60,708 nucleotides of DNA from Actinomycetota bacterium. GTDB taxonomy: Bacteria > Actinomycetota > Thermoleophilia > Solirubrobacterales > 70-9. The position numbers and the translations under genes are program-made. This document shows, piece by piece, positions 8,329-17,090 of the stretch; the first letter of the stretch is position 1; every line of letters starts with the position of its first letter. Where the stretch lies: assembly GCA_005885405.1 (NCBI GenBank), contig VAYN01000013.1, forward strand, positions 181,594 through 242,301. The letters are read 5' to 3'. The notes under the pieces were generated by a model, which was not told where the DNA came from, ran no database searches, and saw only the letters and a list, made by a program, of their open reading frames with translations.

Positions 8329-8352
8329 GACGAGGAAAAGCCTGGAAACGAC
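8303..8352. promoter_or_regulatory. inverted repeat centred on the start codon of AbiEi/DUF559 gene 1
   Basis: Arms GTCGTTTCCA (8303-8312) and TGGAAACGAC (8343-8352) are perfect and separated by 30 bp. The ATG (8326-8328) is at the exact centre. A nested TCCTCG/CGAGGA pair also flanks it. It could be an operator for the protein's own winged helix, or an RNA hairpin covering the start. The paralogue has the same arrangement with unrelated arm sequence. Confidence 0.65.
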
Positions 8353-8406
8353 CCTGATTCGCCCCTCTAATGCGGCCTGGGCTGCCTGACCGGCTGGAGT
8401 TTGCGG

Positions 8407-9654
8407 CTACGCCGCGGCGGTCTCGGCGCCCGCCGCGTTGCGCAGGGCGTCGGCGCGGTCCGTCTTCTCCCACGTGAAGTCGTCGTCCCCGCGGCCGAAG
8501 TGGCCGTAGGCCGCCGTCTTCTGGAAGATCGGGCGGTGGAGGTCTAGGTACTCGCGGAAGGCCCCCGGGCGCATGTCGAACTCGTTCTCCACCAGCTGGG
8601 AAATCTGGGCATCGGGGAGCTTGCCGGTGCCGAAGGTCTCGACCATCAGGCTGACCGGGTGGGCGACGCCGATCGCGTAGGCGACCTGGACCTCGCAGCG
8701 CTGCGCGAGGCCGGCGGCGACGACGTTCTTCGCCACGTGGCGGGCGGCGTAGGCGGCGGAGCGGTCGACCTTGGACGGGTCCTTGCCGGAGAAGGCGCCG
8801 CCGCCGTGGCGGGCCATGCCCCCGTAGGTGTCGACGATGATCTTGCGGCCGGTGAGGCCGGCGTCGCCGACCGGGCCGCCGATTACGAACTTCCCGGTCG
8901 GGTTGACGAGGAACTCGCCCTGCAGCTCGGCCTCGTCGAAGCGGCCGGGGACCTCGGCCTGGAGGACCGGGAGGACGACGTTCTCCCACAGCTCCGGCTT
9001 GATCTGGCTCTGGGAGTCGATCCCCTCGTCGTGCTGGGTGGAGATCAAGAGCTTTTCAACGGCGACTGGGCGGCCATCGGCGTAGCGAACGGTGACCTGG
9101 GTCTTGCCGTCAGGGCCGAGGTACCCCATCGAGCCGTCCTTGCGCACCAAGGCGAGGCGTTCCGCCAGGCGGTGGGCGATGTGGACCGGCATCGGCATCA
9201 GCGCCTCGGTCTCGTCGCTCGCGTAGCCGAACATCATTCCCTGGTCGCCCGCCCCGGCGACGTCGAGCTCGTCGGTGTCGCCCGGGTCGACCTTGGTCTC
9301 GTAGGCCTGGTCGACGCCCTGGGCGATGTCGGGCGACTGCTCGTCGATCGAGACGATGACCGAGATGTGGTCGCAGTCGTAGCCGTAGCTGCCGCCCTGG
9401 TAGCCGATCCCCCGCACGGTGTCGCGGACGATGTCCGGGATGTTGAGGTGCGCGCTGGTGGAAATCTCCCCTGAGACGACCGCCATGCCGGTGTTGACCA
9501 GCGTCTCGCAGGCGACGCGGCCGCCCGGGTCCTCGCGCATGATCGCGTCGAGAACGCCGTCGGAAATCTGGTCGGCGACCTTGTCCGGGTGGCCCTCGGT
9601 GACTGACTCCGACGTGAAGAGGTACTCGCCCTCGGCGAGCGGCTTGCTTGGCAT
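8407..9654 (-). CDS. metK: S-adenosylmethionine synthetase
   Basis: Makes SAM from methionine and ATP. The 415 residues are typical. Diagnostic motifs: GHPDK (21-25), [12 protein letters not shown] (133-144) and the P-loop-like [16 protein letters not shown] (282-297). The ATG follows a -10-like TAGGCT (9661-9666) by exactly 6 nt, so its transcript is probably leaderless. Transcribed alone, with 36 bp separating it from the der stop. No irregularities. Confidence 0.97.
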   Translation of the reverse strand: MPSKPLAEGEYLFTSESVTEGHPDKVADQISDGVLDAIMREDPGGRVACETLVNTGMAVVSGEISTSAHLNIPDIVRDTVRGIGYQGGSYGYDCDHISVIVSIDEQSPDIAQGVDQAYETKVDPGDTDELDVAGAGDQGMMFGYASDETEALMPMPVHIAHRLAERLALVRKDGSMGYLGPDGKTQVTVRYADGRPVAVEKLLISTQHDEGIDSQSQIKPELWENVVLPVLQAEVPGRFDEAELQGEFLVNPTGKFVIGGPVGDAGLTGRKIIVDTYGGMARHGGGAFSGKDPSKVDRSAAYAARHVAKNVVAAGLAQRCEVQVAYAIGVAHPVSLMVETFGTGKLPDAQISQLVENEFDMRPGAFREYLDLHRPIFQKTAAYGHFGRGDDDFTWEKTDRADALRNAAGAETAAA

Positions 9655-9660
9655 GCGGGA

Positions 9661-9666
9661 AGCCTA
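9661..9666 (-). promoter_or_regulatory. metK -10 element (leaderless)
   Basis: TAGGCT on the minus strand, 6 nt upstream of the metK ATG. No convincing -35 is seen. Placement matches the other leaderless candidates in the window. Confidence 0.45.
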
Positions 9667-9690
9667 GAGGAATTTAGACCGGTGTCGGTC

Positions 9691-10975
9691 TCACTCGCCG
9701 TAGCGGCGGCGGCCGGAGGCGGGGACGAAATCGATAATCAGCGGGACCCCCTCCAGTTCATAGGTCTCCCGCATCCGGTTCTCCAGGTAGTAGGCCCAGT
9801 CGCGGGTGATCAGCCGGCGATCGTTGACCTGGATTGCGACCCGCGGCGGGCTCTCCCCCACCTGAGCGGCGTAGTAGAGGCGCAGGCGCTTGTTGCGGCG
9901 CGAAGGCGGCGGGTTCTTGGCGACGGTGTCGGCCAGGAAGCGGTTCAGCTCCGGCGTCGGCACCCGCTCGGCCGCCTTGTCGGCCAGCTGCAGCGCCCGC
10001 GGCAGCAGCGCGCCGACGTTGCGGCCGCGCTTCGCCGAGACCGTGATCACGGCCGGGCGCAGCCGCAGTTTCCGCTCCACGCGGGCGCGGCGGCGCGCGG
10101 GGGAGACCGGGGAGGACGTCAAGGCGGTGCTCGAGGCGCAGCGCCAGCGCGACGCGCGCGACACCGAGCGCGAGCACGGGGCGCTGCGCGCGGCCGAGGA
10201 CGCCGTCGCGCTCGATACGACCGGCCTCGTGCGCGTAGTAGTCGACGGTGCCCGCCACCTTGGAGCGGCGCCGCAGCCCTGCGGTGTCGACGAGGATGAC
10301 CGGGCGGCCGTCGACCTCGAGCCGGGTGTCGATCGCGTCGCGGGTGGTGCCGGCGATGTCGGAGACGATCACTCGATCGGAGCCGAGGAAGGCGTTGACG
10401 AGCGAGGACTTGCCGACGTTGGGGCGGCCGATCACCGCGACGCGGACCGACTCGTCCTCGTCGGCCTGGGGATCCCGCTCGCCGAGCGCGGCGACGATCG
10501 CGTCGAGGAGGTCGCCGGTGCCGAGCCCGTGGGTGGCGGACGCGGGCAGCGGGTCCCCGAGACCGAGGGCGTGGAATTCGGCGGCGATCGCGTAATCGTC
10601 GGCGCGATCGGCCTTGTTGACCACGGGCAGGACGGGGACCGGGGCGCCGCGCAGCGTTTTCGCCAGCTCGGCGTCGCCGGCGCGGAGGCCGGCGCGGCCG
10701 TCGACGACGAGCAGGATCGCGTCGGCTTCGGCGATCGCCAGCCGCGCCTGCGCCTGCACGTCGCGCGCTAGCTCAGCCTCGTCGCCGAGGTCGATGCCGC
10801 CGGTGTCGACGAGCTCGAAGGCGACTCCGTTCCATTCCGTCGCCAGCCGCTTGCGGTCGCGAGTGACGCCCGGCTCCGGCGAGGTGACGGCCTCGCTGCC
10901 GCCGACGAGACGGTTGACGAGGGTGCTCTTGCCGACATTGGGGAAGCCGACGACGGCGACGGTCGGAAGGGTCAT
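9691..10975 (-). pseudogene. der: ribosome-assembly GTPase Der (EngA), disrupted
   Basis: Der has two GTPase domains and a KH-like domain and is needed for 50S assembly. G-domain 1 is intact (GFPNVGKS 10-17, VDTGG, NKAD), and G-domain 2 starts normally (GRPNVGKSS about 183-191, [15 protein letters not shown] to residue 249). From 10229 down to 10081 the sequence is then a 149-bp perfect inverted copy of part of cmk. It replaces roughly 55-60 codons, including the second domain's NKxD motif. The KH-like remainder ([19 protein letters not shown]...GRRRYGE) resumes in a different frame from 10080. As given, no full Der can be made; an open frame reads on to 9758 as junk. The ATG overlaps the cmk stop (ATGA). 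Confidence 0.9.
10081..10229 (-). repeat. 149-bp inverted duplicate of cmk sequence inside der
   Basis: Base-by-base comparison shows 10081-10229 is the exact reverse complement of 11031-11179, with mismatches on both flanking bases. The two copies are 801 bp apart. The cmk copy encodes the expected family sequence, so cmk is the donor and der the recipient. Confidence 0.97.
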
Positions 10976-11610
10976 ACGAGGCCGCGCTCCCGGGCCAGGG
11001 CGACGATGCGGGCGACGACTTCGTCGAGGCCGAGGCCGGTCGTATCGAGCGCGACGGCGTCCTCGGCCGCGCGCAGCGCCCCGTGCTCGCGCTCGGTGTC
11101 GCGCGCGTCGCGCTGGCGCTGCGCCTCGAGCACCGCCTTGACGTCCTCCCCGGTCTCCCCCGCGCGCCGCCGCGCCCGCTCCTCGTCGGAGGCGGTGAGG
11201 AAGATCTTCAGCGGCGAGTCGGGGCTGACGACGGTGCCGATGTCCCGCCCCTCGGCGACGTAGTCGGCGGTCTCGATCAGGTGACGCTGGCGCTCGACCA
11301 GGGCGGCGCGGACCCGCGGGTGGACGGAGACGTGGGAGGCGGCGCCGCTGACCTCGGGAGTGCGGATCTCACCGCTGACGTCGCGCCCACCGAGGAGGAC
11401 GCGGGGGCCGTCGAAGTCGATCTCCAGGCGCTCGGCCAGCTCGCCCAAAGCCTCACCGTCATCCACGTCGACCCCGTCCCACAGCGCCGCCAGGGCCACG
11501 CAGCGATACATCGCCCCGGAGTCGAGGTAGGTAAAGCCGAGCTCGCCGGCGACGGCGCGCGCGACCGTTGACTTCCCGGCCCCGGCGGGCCCGTCGATCG
11601 CGATCACCAT
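10972..11610 (-). CDS. cmk: cytidylate kinase
   Basis: Phosphorylates CMP/dCMP with ATP. The 212 residues have the P-loop [11 protein letters not shown] (4-14), LDSGAMYR, the CMP-binding [10 protein letters not shown] region and the lid ([13 protein letters not shown]), then [11 protein letters not shown] near the end, all as in the family. ATG start, 13 bp after the aroA stop; its TGA overlaps the der ATG. The 3' third (11031-11179) is the source of the inverted copy found in der. The cmk reading frame itself is intact. Confidence 0.95.
   Translation of the reverse strand: MVIAIDGPAGAGKSTVARAVAGELGFTYLDSGAMYRCVALAALWDGVDVDDGEALGELAERLEIDFDGPRVLLGGRDVSGEIRTPEVSGAASHVSVHPRVRAALVERQRHLIETADYVAEGRDIGTVVSPDSPLKIFLTASDEERARRRAGETGEDVKAVLEAQRQRDARDTEREHGALRAAEDAVALDTTGLGLDEVVARIVALARERGLV
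11031..11179 (-). repeat. donor copy of the 149-bp inverted repeat (within cmk)
   Basis: Exact reverse complement of 10081-10229. Here the segment is in its native context, encoding part of the cmk lid and C-terminal region. Confidence 0.97.
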
Positions 11611-11623
11611 GGGCGCAGCGTAT

Positions 11624-13000
11624 TCAGCGGCCGATTAAAGCGGCGAGGTCGGCCTCGAAGCCGGGGTAGCTGACGGCCGCGGCCTCCATCCCGTGGACCT
11701 CGACGCCCTCTCGGGAGGCGAGGCCTGCGACGGCGCCGAGCATCGCGATCCGGTGGTCGCCGTGGGAGTCGATCGACCCGCCACGCAGGCCGCCTGAGCC
11801 CTCGATCACCATCCCGTCCTCGGTCGGCTCGACCCGACCTCCGAGCGCCCGCAGCGCCGCCGTCACGGTCTCGATCCGGTCGGACTCCTTGCGGCGCAGC
11901 TCCTCGGCGTCGCGGATCACCGTCGTCCCCTCGGCAAAGCACGCAGCTAGGGCGACCAGCGGCAGCTCGTCGATCGCCAGCGGGATCTCGGCGCCGCCGA
12001 CCTCGGTGCCCCGCAAGGGGGCCGACCCGCGATCTCGTTGCAACGAGCGCACCCGCAGCAGGGCGATCGGCTCTCCGCCCACTTCGTGCTCCATCAACCG
12101 CTCGATCTTTGCCCCCATCCGTTCGAGAATCGCCAGCACTCCCGTGCGGGTCGGGTTGACGCCGATGTCGACGAGCACGAGATCGCTGCCCCCGACGAGC
12201 AGAGCGGCGACGAGGAAGAATGCCGCCGAGGAGATGTCGGCCGGCACCGAAAAGGCGATCGGCTCGAGGCGCTCGGCCGGGCGGATCACAACCGCGTCGC
12301 CGTCGCGATCGATCGCGGCGCCGGCCGCGGCCAGCATCCGCTCGGTGTGGTCGCGGCTGGGCAACGGCTCGACCACCCGCGTCTGACCGCCCGCGAGTAG
12401 GCCCGCGAAGAGAAGGCAGGACTTGACCTGGGCGCTGGCGATCGGCATCTCGTAGACGGCGCCGTGGAGGGCGGTGCCCTCGACGTGCAACGGCGGCAGC
12501 CGCTCTTCGCGAGCGTGCAGATTCGCCCCCATTCGGCGCAGCGGCGCCACGATCCGATCGACGGGCCGACGACGGATGGACTCGTCGCCGTCGAGGGTCC
12601 ACTCCCCACCCTCCTGCCCGGCCAGCCAGCCCGGCAGCAGCCGCAGCAGGGTGCCGGCGTTGCCGACGTCAATCTGAGCCGGCCTGGGACCCCGCAGGCC
12701 GACCCCGCGGATGGCGATCACCAGGCCCAAATCCTGGGTATCTGCGGTGGGCGGGGGACCGTCCCACTCCGGTCCCATGGAGACCGCGACGGATCTGGAG
12801 CCGGTCCCGGTCCTCACTCCGGCTCCCAGCGCCTCCACCGCCGCCAGCGTCGAACGGGTGTCGGCGGCGTCGAGGAAACCGGTGATTTCAATTTCCCCCT
12901 CCCCCATCGCCGCGATCAGCGCAGCGCGATGCGAGATCGACTTGTCGGAAGGCGGTCGCAGCCAGCCGCGCAAGGGCCCGGAGGGATCGAAGCGGGTCAT
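11624..13000 (-). CDS. aroA: 3-phosphoshikimate 1-carboxyvinyltransferase (EPSP synthase)
   Basis: Sixth step of the shikimate pathway. The 458 residues show PSDKSISHRA near the N-terminus (shikimate-3-phosphate binding), GNAGTLLRLLPGWLAG (the GNAGT active-site loop), DGDESIRRRP, and EGTTVIRDAEELRRKESDRI (family signature 2). The GNAGT loop with Thr-Leu-Leu rather than GTA(M/T)R is typical of actinobacterial/class II-like enzymes; sensitivity to inhibitors cannot be judged here. It lies 10 bp after tyrA and 13 bp before cmk, in the aromatic operon. Confidence 0.95.
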   Translation of the reverse strand: MTRFDPSGPLRGWLRPPSDKSISHRAALIAAMGEGEIEITGFLDAADTRSTLAAVEALGAGVRTGTGSRSVAVSMGPEWDGPPPTADTQDLGLVIAIRGVGLRGPRPAQIDVGNAGTLLRLLPGWLAGQEGGEWTLDGDESIRRRPVDRIVAPLRRMGANLHAREERLPPLHVEGTALHGAVYEMPIASAQVKSCLLFAGLLAGGQTRVVEPLPSRDHTERMLAAAGAAIDRDGDAVVIRPAERLEPIAFSVPADISSAAFFLVAALLVGGSDLVLVDIGVNPTRTGVLAILERMGAKIERLMEHEVGGEPIALLRVRSLQRDRGSAPLRGTEVGGAEIPLAIDELPLVALAACFAEGTTVIRDAEELRRKESDRIETVTAALRALGGRVEPTEDGMVIEGSGGLRGGSIDSHGDHRIAMLGAVAGLASREGVEVHGMEAAAVSYPGFEADLAALIGR

Positions 13001-13010
13001 CGGCGCGAGC

Positions 13011-14099
13011 TTATTCGGGGCTGCCGTCGCCGACCACGGACACCGTGTGGCCGAGCTCGCGGACTAGGCTCTCAGCCTTGCGCGCCTGCTCTTCGCCCCC
13101 GACCCAGAGGGAGACGGCGCCGGAGGTCATGTCGGGGGCCGGGTGCAGCGCCATGTCCTCGATGTTGACCCCGGCCTCTCCCAGGGCCAGCGCCAGCTCG
13201 GCGATCGTCCCGGGCTTGTTGGAGACGACGATCCGCAGCTCGCGCAGCGGCCCAGCCTCGGACTCGGCTTCGAGGATGCGGCGGCGGGCCTCGCCGGCGG
13301 CGCCGTGCCAGGCCCCCAGGGCCTCGTGGTCGCCACTGCGGATCAGCTCCGCCGCCTCGCGCAGCCGCTCCGCGACCGAGTCGACCGACTCCGCAACCGC
13401 CTCGCGGTTGGCCGCGAAGATGTCGGCCCAGATCGCCGGGTTGGAGCCGGCGACGCGGGTCGCGTCGCGGAAGCTAGGACCGACATCGGGCAGCCGCTCG
13501 GATTCCGTCGTCAGCGACTGCGCTGCCTCGGCCGCGAGGACGTTGGCGAGGACGTGCGGCAGGTGGCTGACCGTCGCCATCAGCTGGTCGTGGCCTCGCG
13601 GGTCGATCGCCTGCGGGCGCGCCCCCAGCCCCGTCAGCGCCCGCTGCAGGCGGTCGTAGAGAAGGCCGCTGGATCGCTCTGTCGGGGTCAGGTACCAGCG
13701 CGCGCCCTCGAAGAGGTCGGCGCGGGCGTTCTCGACTCCGGCGGTCTCGGCGCCGGCGAGGGGATGGCCGCCGATGAAGCGCTCGTCCTCGCCCACCGCC
13801 GCGACGAGCTCGCCCTTGGTCGAGCCAACGTCGGTGACGACCGCCTCTGGGCCGCTCGCGGCGAGCGCCTCCCGCGCCTGCTCGGGCAGCGCCGCCACCG
13901 GACCGGCGCAGAAGACGAGGTCGGCCTCAGCGCAGGCCTCGGCCAACGAGCCGGCGCGGTCGATCGCCCCCAGCTCAACCGCCCGCTGCAACCGCTCGGG
14001 GCTGCGCCCGCAGCCGATCACCTCAGCGTCGAGGCGCTGCCGCGCGGCGAGCCCGATCGAGCCTCCGATCAGGCCCACCCCGAGGACAGCGATCTTCAT
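13011..14099 (-). CDS. tyrA: prephenate dehydrogenase with ACT domain
   Basis: NAD(P)-dependent oxidative decarboxylation of prephenate toward tyrosine. I place the start at the ATG at 14097-14099 (MKIAVLGVGLIGGSIG), because the Rossmann GxGxxG begins immediately; the longer upstream frame has no family sequence. The 362 residues contain the dinucleotide fold (1-165), VTDVGSTKGE, GGHPLAGAE and the helical dimerisation domain with DQLMATVSHLPH. A C-terminal ACT domain (LRELRIVVSNKPGTIAELAL to the end) is the likely site of amino-acid feedback. It follows the DAHP synthase gene by 16 bp. Confidence 0.94.
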   Translation of the reverse strand: MKIAVLGVGLIGGSIGLAARQRLDAEVIGCGRSPERLQRAVELGAIDRAGSLAEACAEADLVFCAGPVAALPEQAREALAASGPEAVVTDVGSTKGELVAAVGEDERFIGGHPLAGAETAGVENARADLFEGARWYLTPTERSSGLLYDRLQRALTGLGARPQAIDPRGHDQLMATVSHLPHVLANVLAAEAAQSLTTESERLPDVGPSFRDATRVAGSNPAIWADIFAANREAVAESVDSVAERLREAAELIRSGDHEALGAWHGAAGEARRRILEAESEAGPLRELRIVVSNKPGTIAELALALGEAGVNIEDMALHPAPDMTSGAVSLWVGGEEQARKAESLVRELGHTVSVVGDGSPE

Positions 14100-14115
14100 C
14101 GGCGGGTGGCGCTCC

Positions 14116-15198
14116 TCATGAACCGCGGCGCGCCTCCACGGCGGAGGCGAAGCGCTCCAGGGCGGAGACGGTGTCCTCCCAGTCGATGCAGGCATCGGTG
14201 ATCGACTGCCCGTAGGTCAGCTCCTCGCCGGGGACCAGGTTCTGGCGCCCCTCGACCAGGAATGACTCCAGCATCACGCCGACGATCGCTTTGTTGCCGT
14301 CGGCGACCTGGTCGGCGATGTCGCCCGCGGCGAAGAACTGTTTCTCCGGGTCCTTGCCGCTGTTGTCGTGCGAGGCGTCGATGACGAGGCGCTCGGGCAG
14401 CCCGGCGACGCCGAGCGTGACCAGCGCGTCTTCGACCTCGGGCGGGTAGTAGTTCGGCTCGCCGTGGCCACCGCGGAGGATCAGGTGGCAGTCGGGGTTG
14501 CCGGTCGTGTGCAGGATCGCCGGCATGCCGGCGTCGTCGATGCCGGCGAAGGCGTGCGAGGCCGCAGCGGCCCGCACCGCGTCGACGGCGATCTGGATGT
14601 TGCCGTCGGTCCGGTTCTTGAACCCGATCGGCATCGAGAGCCCGGAAGCGAGCTGGCGGTGCGTCTGGCTCTCCGAGGTGCGCGCCCCGATCGCCCCCCA
14701 GCCGACGCAATCGGCGATGTACTGCGGGGTGATCGGGTCGAGGAACTCGCAGCCGATCGGCAGACCGGTGTCCAGCACCTCGAGCAGCAGCTTGCGCGCG
14801 ATCCGGAGGCCGGCATTGACGTCGCCGCTTTCGTCGAGGTGCGGGTCGTTGATCAGCCCCTTCCAGCCGGTCGTCGTCCGCGGCTTCTCGAAGTAGACGC
14901 GCATCACGACCAGCAGCTCCTCGCGCAGGTTCCGCGCGGTGGCGCTCAGCTTCGTCGCGTACTCCATCGCCGCTTTCGGGTCGTGGACGCTGCACGGCCC
15001 GACTACGACCATCAGCCGCGGGTCCTTCCCCTGCAGGACGTCGCGGACTTCTTCGCGGCCGCGAACTACCGCCTTGCCGCGCTCCTCACCGAGCGGCAGC
15101 TCCGCCAGCAGCCGCTGCGGCGGTGCCAGCTCGACGATTTTCGCGATCCGCTGATCGCGGACGCCGTCTCTCTTCGCCCCCTCCATGCCGATGAACAT
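14116..15198 (-). CDS. aroG: 3-deoxy-7-phosphoheptulonate (DAHP) synthase, class I
   Basis: First step of aromatic amino acid synthesis: PEP plus erythrose-4-phosphate. It is AroF/G/H-like (class I alpha): VVVGPCSVHDPKAAMEYA, MRVYFEKPRTTTGWKG, GCEFLDPITPQY, and DASHDNSGK with metal-binding residues. The start is taken as the ATG at 15196-15198 (MFIGMEGAKRDG), giving 360 residues; a frame upstream to 15273 is open but has no family sequence. Entry gene of the aroG-tyrA-aroA-cmk-der run. It is preceded by an aromatic-rich leader peptide (15347-15439), which suggests attenuation. Confidence 0.93.
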   Translation of the reverse strand: MFIGMEGAKRDGVRDQRIAKIVELAPPQRLLAELPLGEERGKAVVRGREEVRDVLQGKDPRLMVVVGPCSVHDPKAAMEYATKLSATARNLREELLVVMRVYFEKPRTTTGWKGLINDPHLDESGDVNAGLRIARKLLLEVLDTGLPIGCEFLDPITPQYIADCVGWGAIGARTSESQTHRQLASGLSMPIGFKNRTDGNIQIAVDAVRAAAASHAFAGIDDAGMPAILHTTGNPDCHLILRGGHGEPNYYPPEVEDALVTLGVAGLPERLVIDASHDNSGKDPEKQFFAAGDIADQVADGNKAIVGVMLESFLVEGRQNLVPGEELTYGQSITDACIDWEDTVSALERFASAVEARRGS

Positions 15199-15346
15199 TT
15201 TGCCTTCGCCTTTCTCCAAACCAGGGAAATCGTACTTTCTGGTCGCTGGCTGCCGGGAATGGTCGGCGCGCACGCGACGTCGACTGGTGCTGGCGCCCGG
15301 CCGGAAGAACTGGTCTTCGCACGGCGGTTAGCGCCGGGCCGAACGC

Positions 15347-15439
15347 CTAGCTAAATCGCCAATAGGTGAGGTAGCCGCGCGCGACGGCAGCTTCGTACGC
15401 AGCGGTGCCCGTCGCGGATGTGGCTTTGTCCAACCTCAC
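15347..15439 (-). CDS. candidate aromatic leader peptide upstream of DAHP synthase
   Basis: A 30-codon frame starting GTG (15437-15439) and ending TAG (15347-15349). The last nine residues, GYLTYWRFS, hold two Tyr, one Trp and one Phe in a seven-residue stretch. It begins about 4 nt downstream of the predicted transcription start of a good promoter and sits ~150 nt upstream of DAHP synthase. This is what a ribosome-mediated attenuator sensing aromatic amino acids would look like; such a leader is known upstream of a DAHP synthase gene in Corynebacterium. No clean antiterminator/terminator pair could be settled by eye in the GC-rich 15199-15346 stretch. Confidence 0.6.
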   Translation of the reverse strand: MRLDKATSATGTAAYEAAVARGYLTYWRFS

Positions 15440-15449
15440 GTTGCAGTGG

Positions 15450-15477
15450 GTTGTATCACGGGCGCAGCTTTAGTCAA
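15450..15477 (-). promoter_or_regulatory. promoter of the leader peptide / aromatic operon
   Basis: Minus strand: -35 TTGACT (15472-15477), 16-bp spacer, -10 TACAAC (15450-15455). The expected start is near 15443, a few nt before the leader GTG at 15439. The -35 overlaps the end of hisC, so the aromatic operon has its own promoter after hisC. Confidence 0.65.
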
Positions 15478-16564
15478 GTATTTCCGATAGGCCACGCAGG
15501 AAGCGCTCGTTCTCCTCCGCGGTTCCGTAGCTGACGCGGATGTGACCGGGGCCGCCGAGGGCCTTGCCGGGACGCACCGCGATCTCGCGCTCTGCCAACC
15601 CCGCGAGCACCGCGGCTTCGTCGGCGTCGCCGAGGTCGACCCAGGAGAAATTGGCGTGGGAGTCCGAGGTGGCGAGGCCAAGACCCTGCAGCCCCTCCTC
15701 GACGGTGAGCCGGGCGGCGATCGTGCTCTCGACCCGGCGCAGGACGTCGTCCTGGTGGCGGATCGCCTCTGCCCCCGCCGCCTGGGCGAGGGCGTTGACG
15801 CTGAAGGGCTGGCGGACGGCGTCGACGGCGGCGCGAAACTTCGGCGGGCCGATTGCGTAGCCGGTACGGAGGCCGGCGAGGCCGTAGCACTTGCTGAAGG
15901 TGCGGAGGACGACGAGGTTCGGGAAGTCGGCCAGCAGGTCGAGCGTCGCGTCGGGGTCGTCGTGGGTCTGGAACTCGACGTAGGCCTCGTCGAGGATCAC
16001 CGTGACGTGGGTCGGGATCCGCTCGAGGAAGGCGGCGATCTCAGCGGCGGGAATGTGCGTCGCGGTCGGGTTGTTGGGGTTACAGACGATCAGCAGCTGC
16101 GTCGCCGCCGTCACCTCCTCCGCCATCGCGTCGAGGTCGTGGACATCGCCCTCGGCAAGCGGGACGCGAACCTCGCGGGCGCCGGTCAGCGCCGGCAGGT
16201 ACGGGTACATCGAGAAGGCAGGCCAGGCGTAGACGATCTCCGCCCCGGGCTCGCAGAGCGCCTCGGCGGCGGCGAGGAGGATCTCGCAGGAGCCGTTGCC
16301 GACGGCGACGCGGCTGGGCTCGGTCTCGTAGCGCTCGGCGAGGCGCCGGCGCAGCAGCGTCGCGTCGGGGTCGGGATAACGGTTCATCGCCGCCGCGGTC
16401 TGCTGGATCGCCTCGACCACCTTCGGGTGCGGCGGGAACGGCGACTCGTTGGAGGCGAGCTGGGCGATGTTCCCGGAGGCGATCGCCTCAGGAGCCTGCC
16501 CCGTCGGGACCCCGGCCTGGTAGCCCGGCATGCGGGCGAGCTTCTCCGCGAAAGTGATCGTCAT
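15470..16564 (-). CDS. hisC: histidinol-phosphate aminotransferase (class II-fold PLP enzyme)
   Basis: The 364-residue fold-type I aminotransferase has ASNESPFPPHP near the N-terminus, NPNNPTATH (162-170), LDEAYVEF (191-198) and FSKCYGLAGLRTGY with PLP-binding Lys225. HisC-like enzymes often also transaminate phenylpyruvate or prephenate; between aroH and the aromatic operon that role is plausible, so histidine specificity is not assured. It starts ATG 30 bp before the aroH stop in gene order. A promoter for the next operon overlaps its 3' end. Confidence 0.88.
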   Translation of the reverse strand: MTITFAEKLARMPGYQAGVPTGQAPEAIASGNIAQLASNESPFPPHPKVVEAIQQTAAAMNRYPDPDATLLRRRLAERYETEPSRVAVGNGSCEILLAAAEALCEPGAEIVYAWPAFSMYPYLPALTGAREVRVPLAEGDVHDLDAMAEEVTAATQLLIVCNPNNPTATHIPAAEIAAFLERIPTHVTVILDEAYVEFQTHDDPDATLDLLADFPNLVVLRTFSKCYGLAGLRTGYAIGPPKFRAAVDAVRQPFSVNALAQAAGAEAIRHQDDVLRRVESTIAARLTVEEGLQGLGLATSDSHANFSWVDLGDADEAAVLAGLAEREIAVRPGKALGGPGHIRVSYGTAEENERFLRGLSEILD

Positions 16565-16594
16565 CCCGGCGATTGTGACGGAAGCTGCTGAGGC

Positions 16595-17017
16595 CTACTG
16601 AGCGGCTTCGAGATCGGCCCGCAGCTTCTGAGCCTCGCCGACGTAGACGTGGGCAGCCTCGTGCTCCGCCGGCGCGTAGAAGTGCAGCATCACCCGGATC
16701 ACCCGCGGCATCGAGCCGGGGACGGGAATCTCGCGGCAGCACATCAGGGGCACCATTGTCAGCCCCAGGTCCCGAGCCGCCACGGCCGGAAACTCGGCGT
16801 CGAGGTCCTCGGTGGTCGTGAAGAGGCAGCTGACCATCGCCTCGGGCTCCAAGCCGTTGCGCTCGATCAACCCCCGCATCAGCTCTTCGGTCGCAGAGAG
16901 AATCGCGGCCGGCTCATTCGCCTCGGCCTGGACAGCGCCGCGGACCGCAAAAAGGCGCTCCTGCGGGCCCTCGTGGCGCCCCCGCTCCATCTCACCGTTC
17001 TGGCTCACAAACCGCAT
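16595..17017 (-). CDS. aroH: monofunctional chorismate mutase, AroH class
   Basis: Converts chorismate to prephenate. It matches the Bacillus AroH family along its length: RLFAVRGAVQAEANEP, LMRGLIERNGLEPEAMVSCL, FTTTEDLDAEFPAVAAR, VPLMCCREIPVPGSM and PRVIRVMLH, with the active-site Arg residues of RGA and RVM. At 140 residues it is slightly longer than the ~125 usual; the first nine residues (MRFVSQNGE) may be extra, and the ATG at 16990 (MERGRHEG) is an alternative start. It stands first in the aroH-hisC pair, feeding the tyrA branch downstream. Confidence 0.9.
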   Translation of the reverse strand: MRFVSQNGEMERGRHEGPQERLFAVRGAVQAEANEPAAILSATEELMRGLIERNGLEPEAMVSCLFTTTEDLDAEFPAVAARDLGLTMVPLMCCREIPVPGSMPRVIRVMLHFYAPAEHEAAHVYVGEAQKLRADLEAAQ

Positions 17018-17048
17018 CTTTCCAGAGCCAGGGGGGCGAAAACCTCAG

Positions 17049-17090
17049 CGGTGCGACTTATCCACCCTATGGCGGGGAAAAGTCGCACCG
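17049..17090. promoter_or_regulatory. inverted repeat centred on the start codon of AbiEi/DUF559 gene 2
   Basis: Arms CGGTGCGACTT (17049-17059) and AAGTCGCACCG (17080-17090) are perfect with a 20-bp spacer. The ATG at 17069-17071 sits at the centre. It could be an operator for autoregulation or an RNA hairpin over the start. Same geometry as at 8303-8352, different sequence. Confidence 0.7.

Noticed and set aside
9758-10975. Reading the 405-codon frame as a complete Der
   Set aside because: After residue 249 it translates inverted cmk sequence and then out-of-frame der; it has no second NKxD or KH domain.
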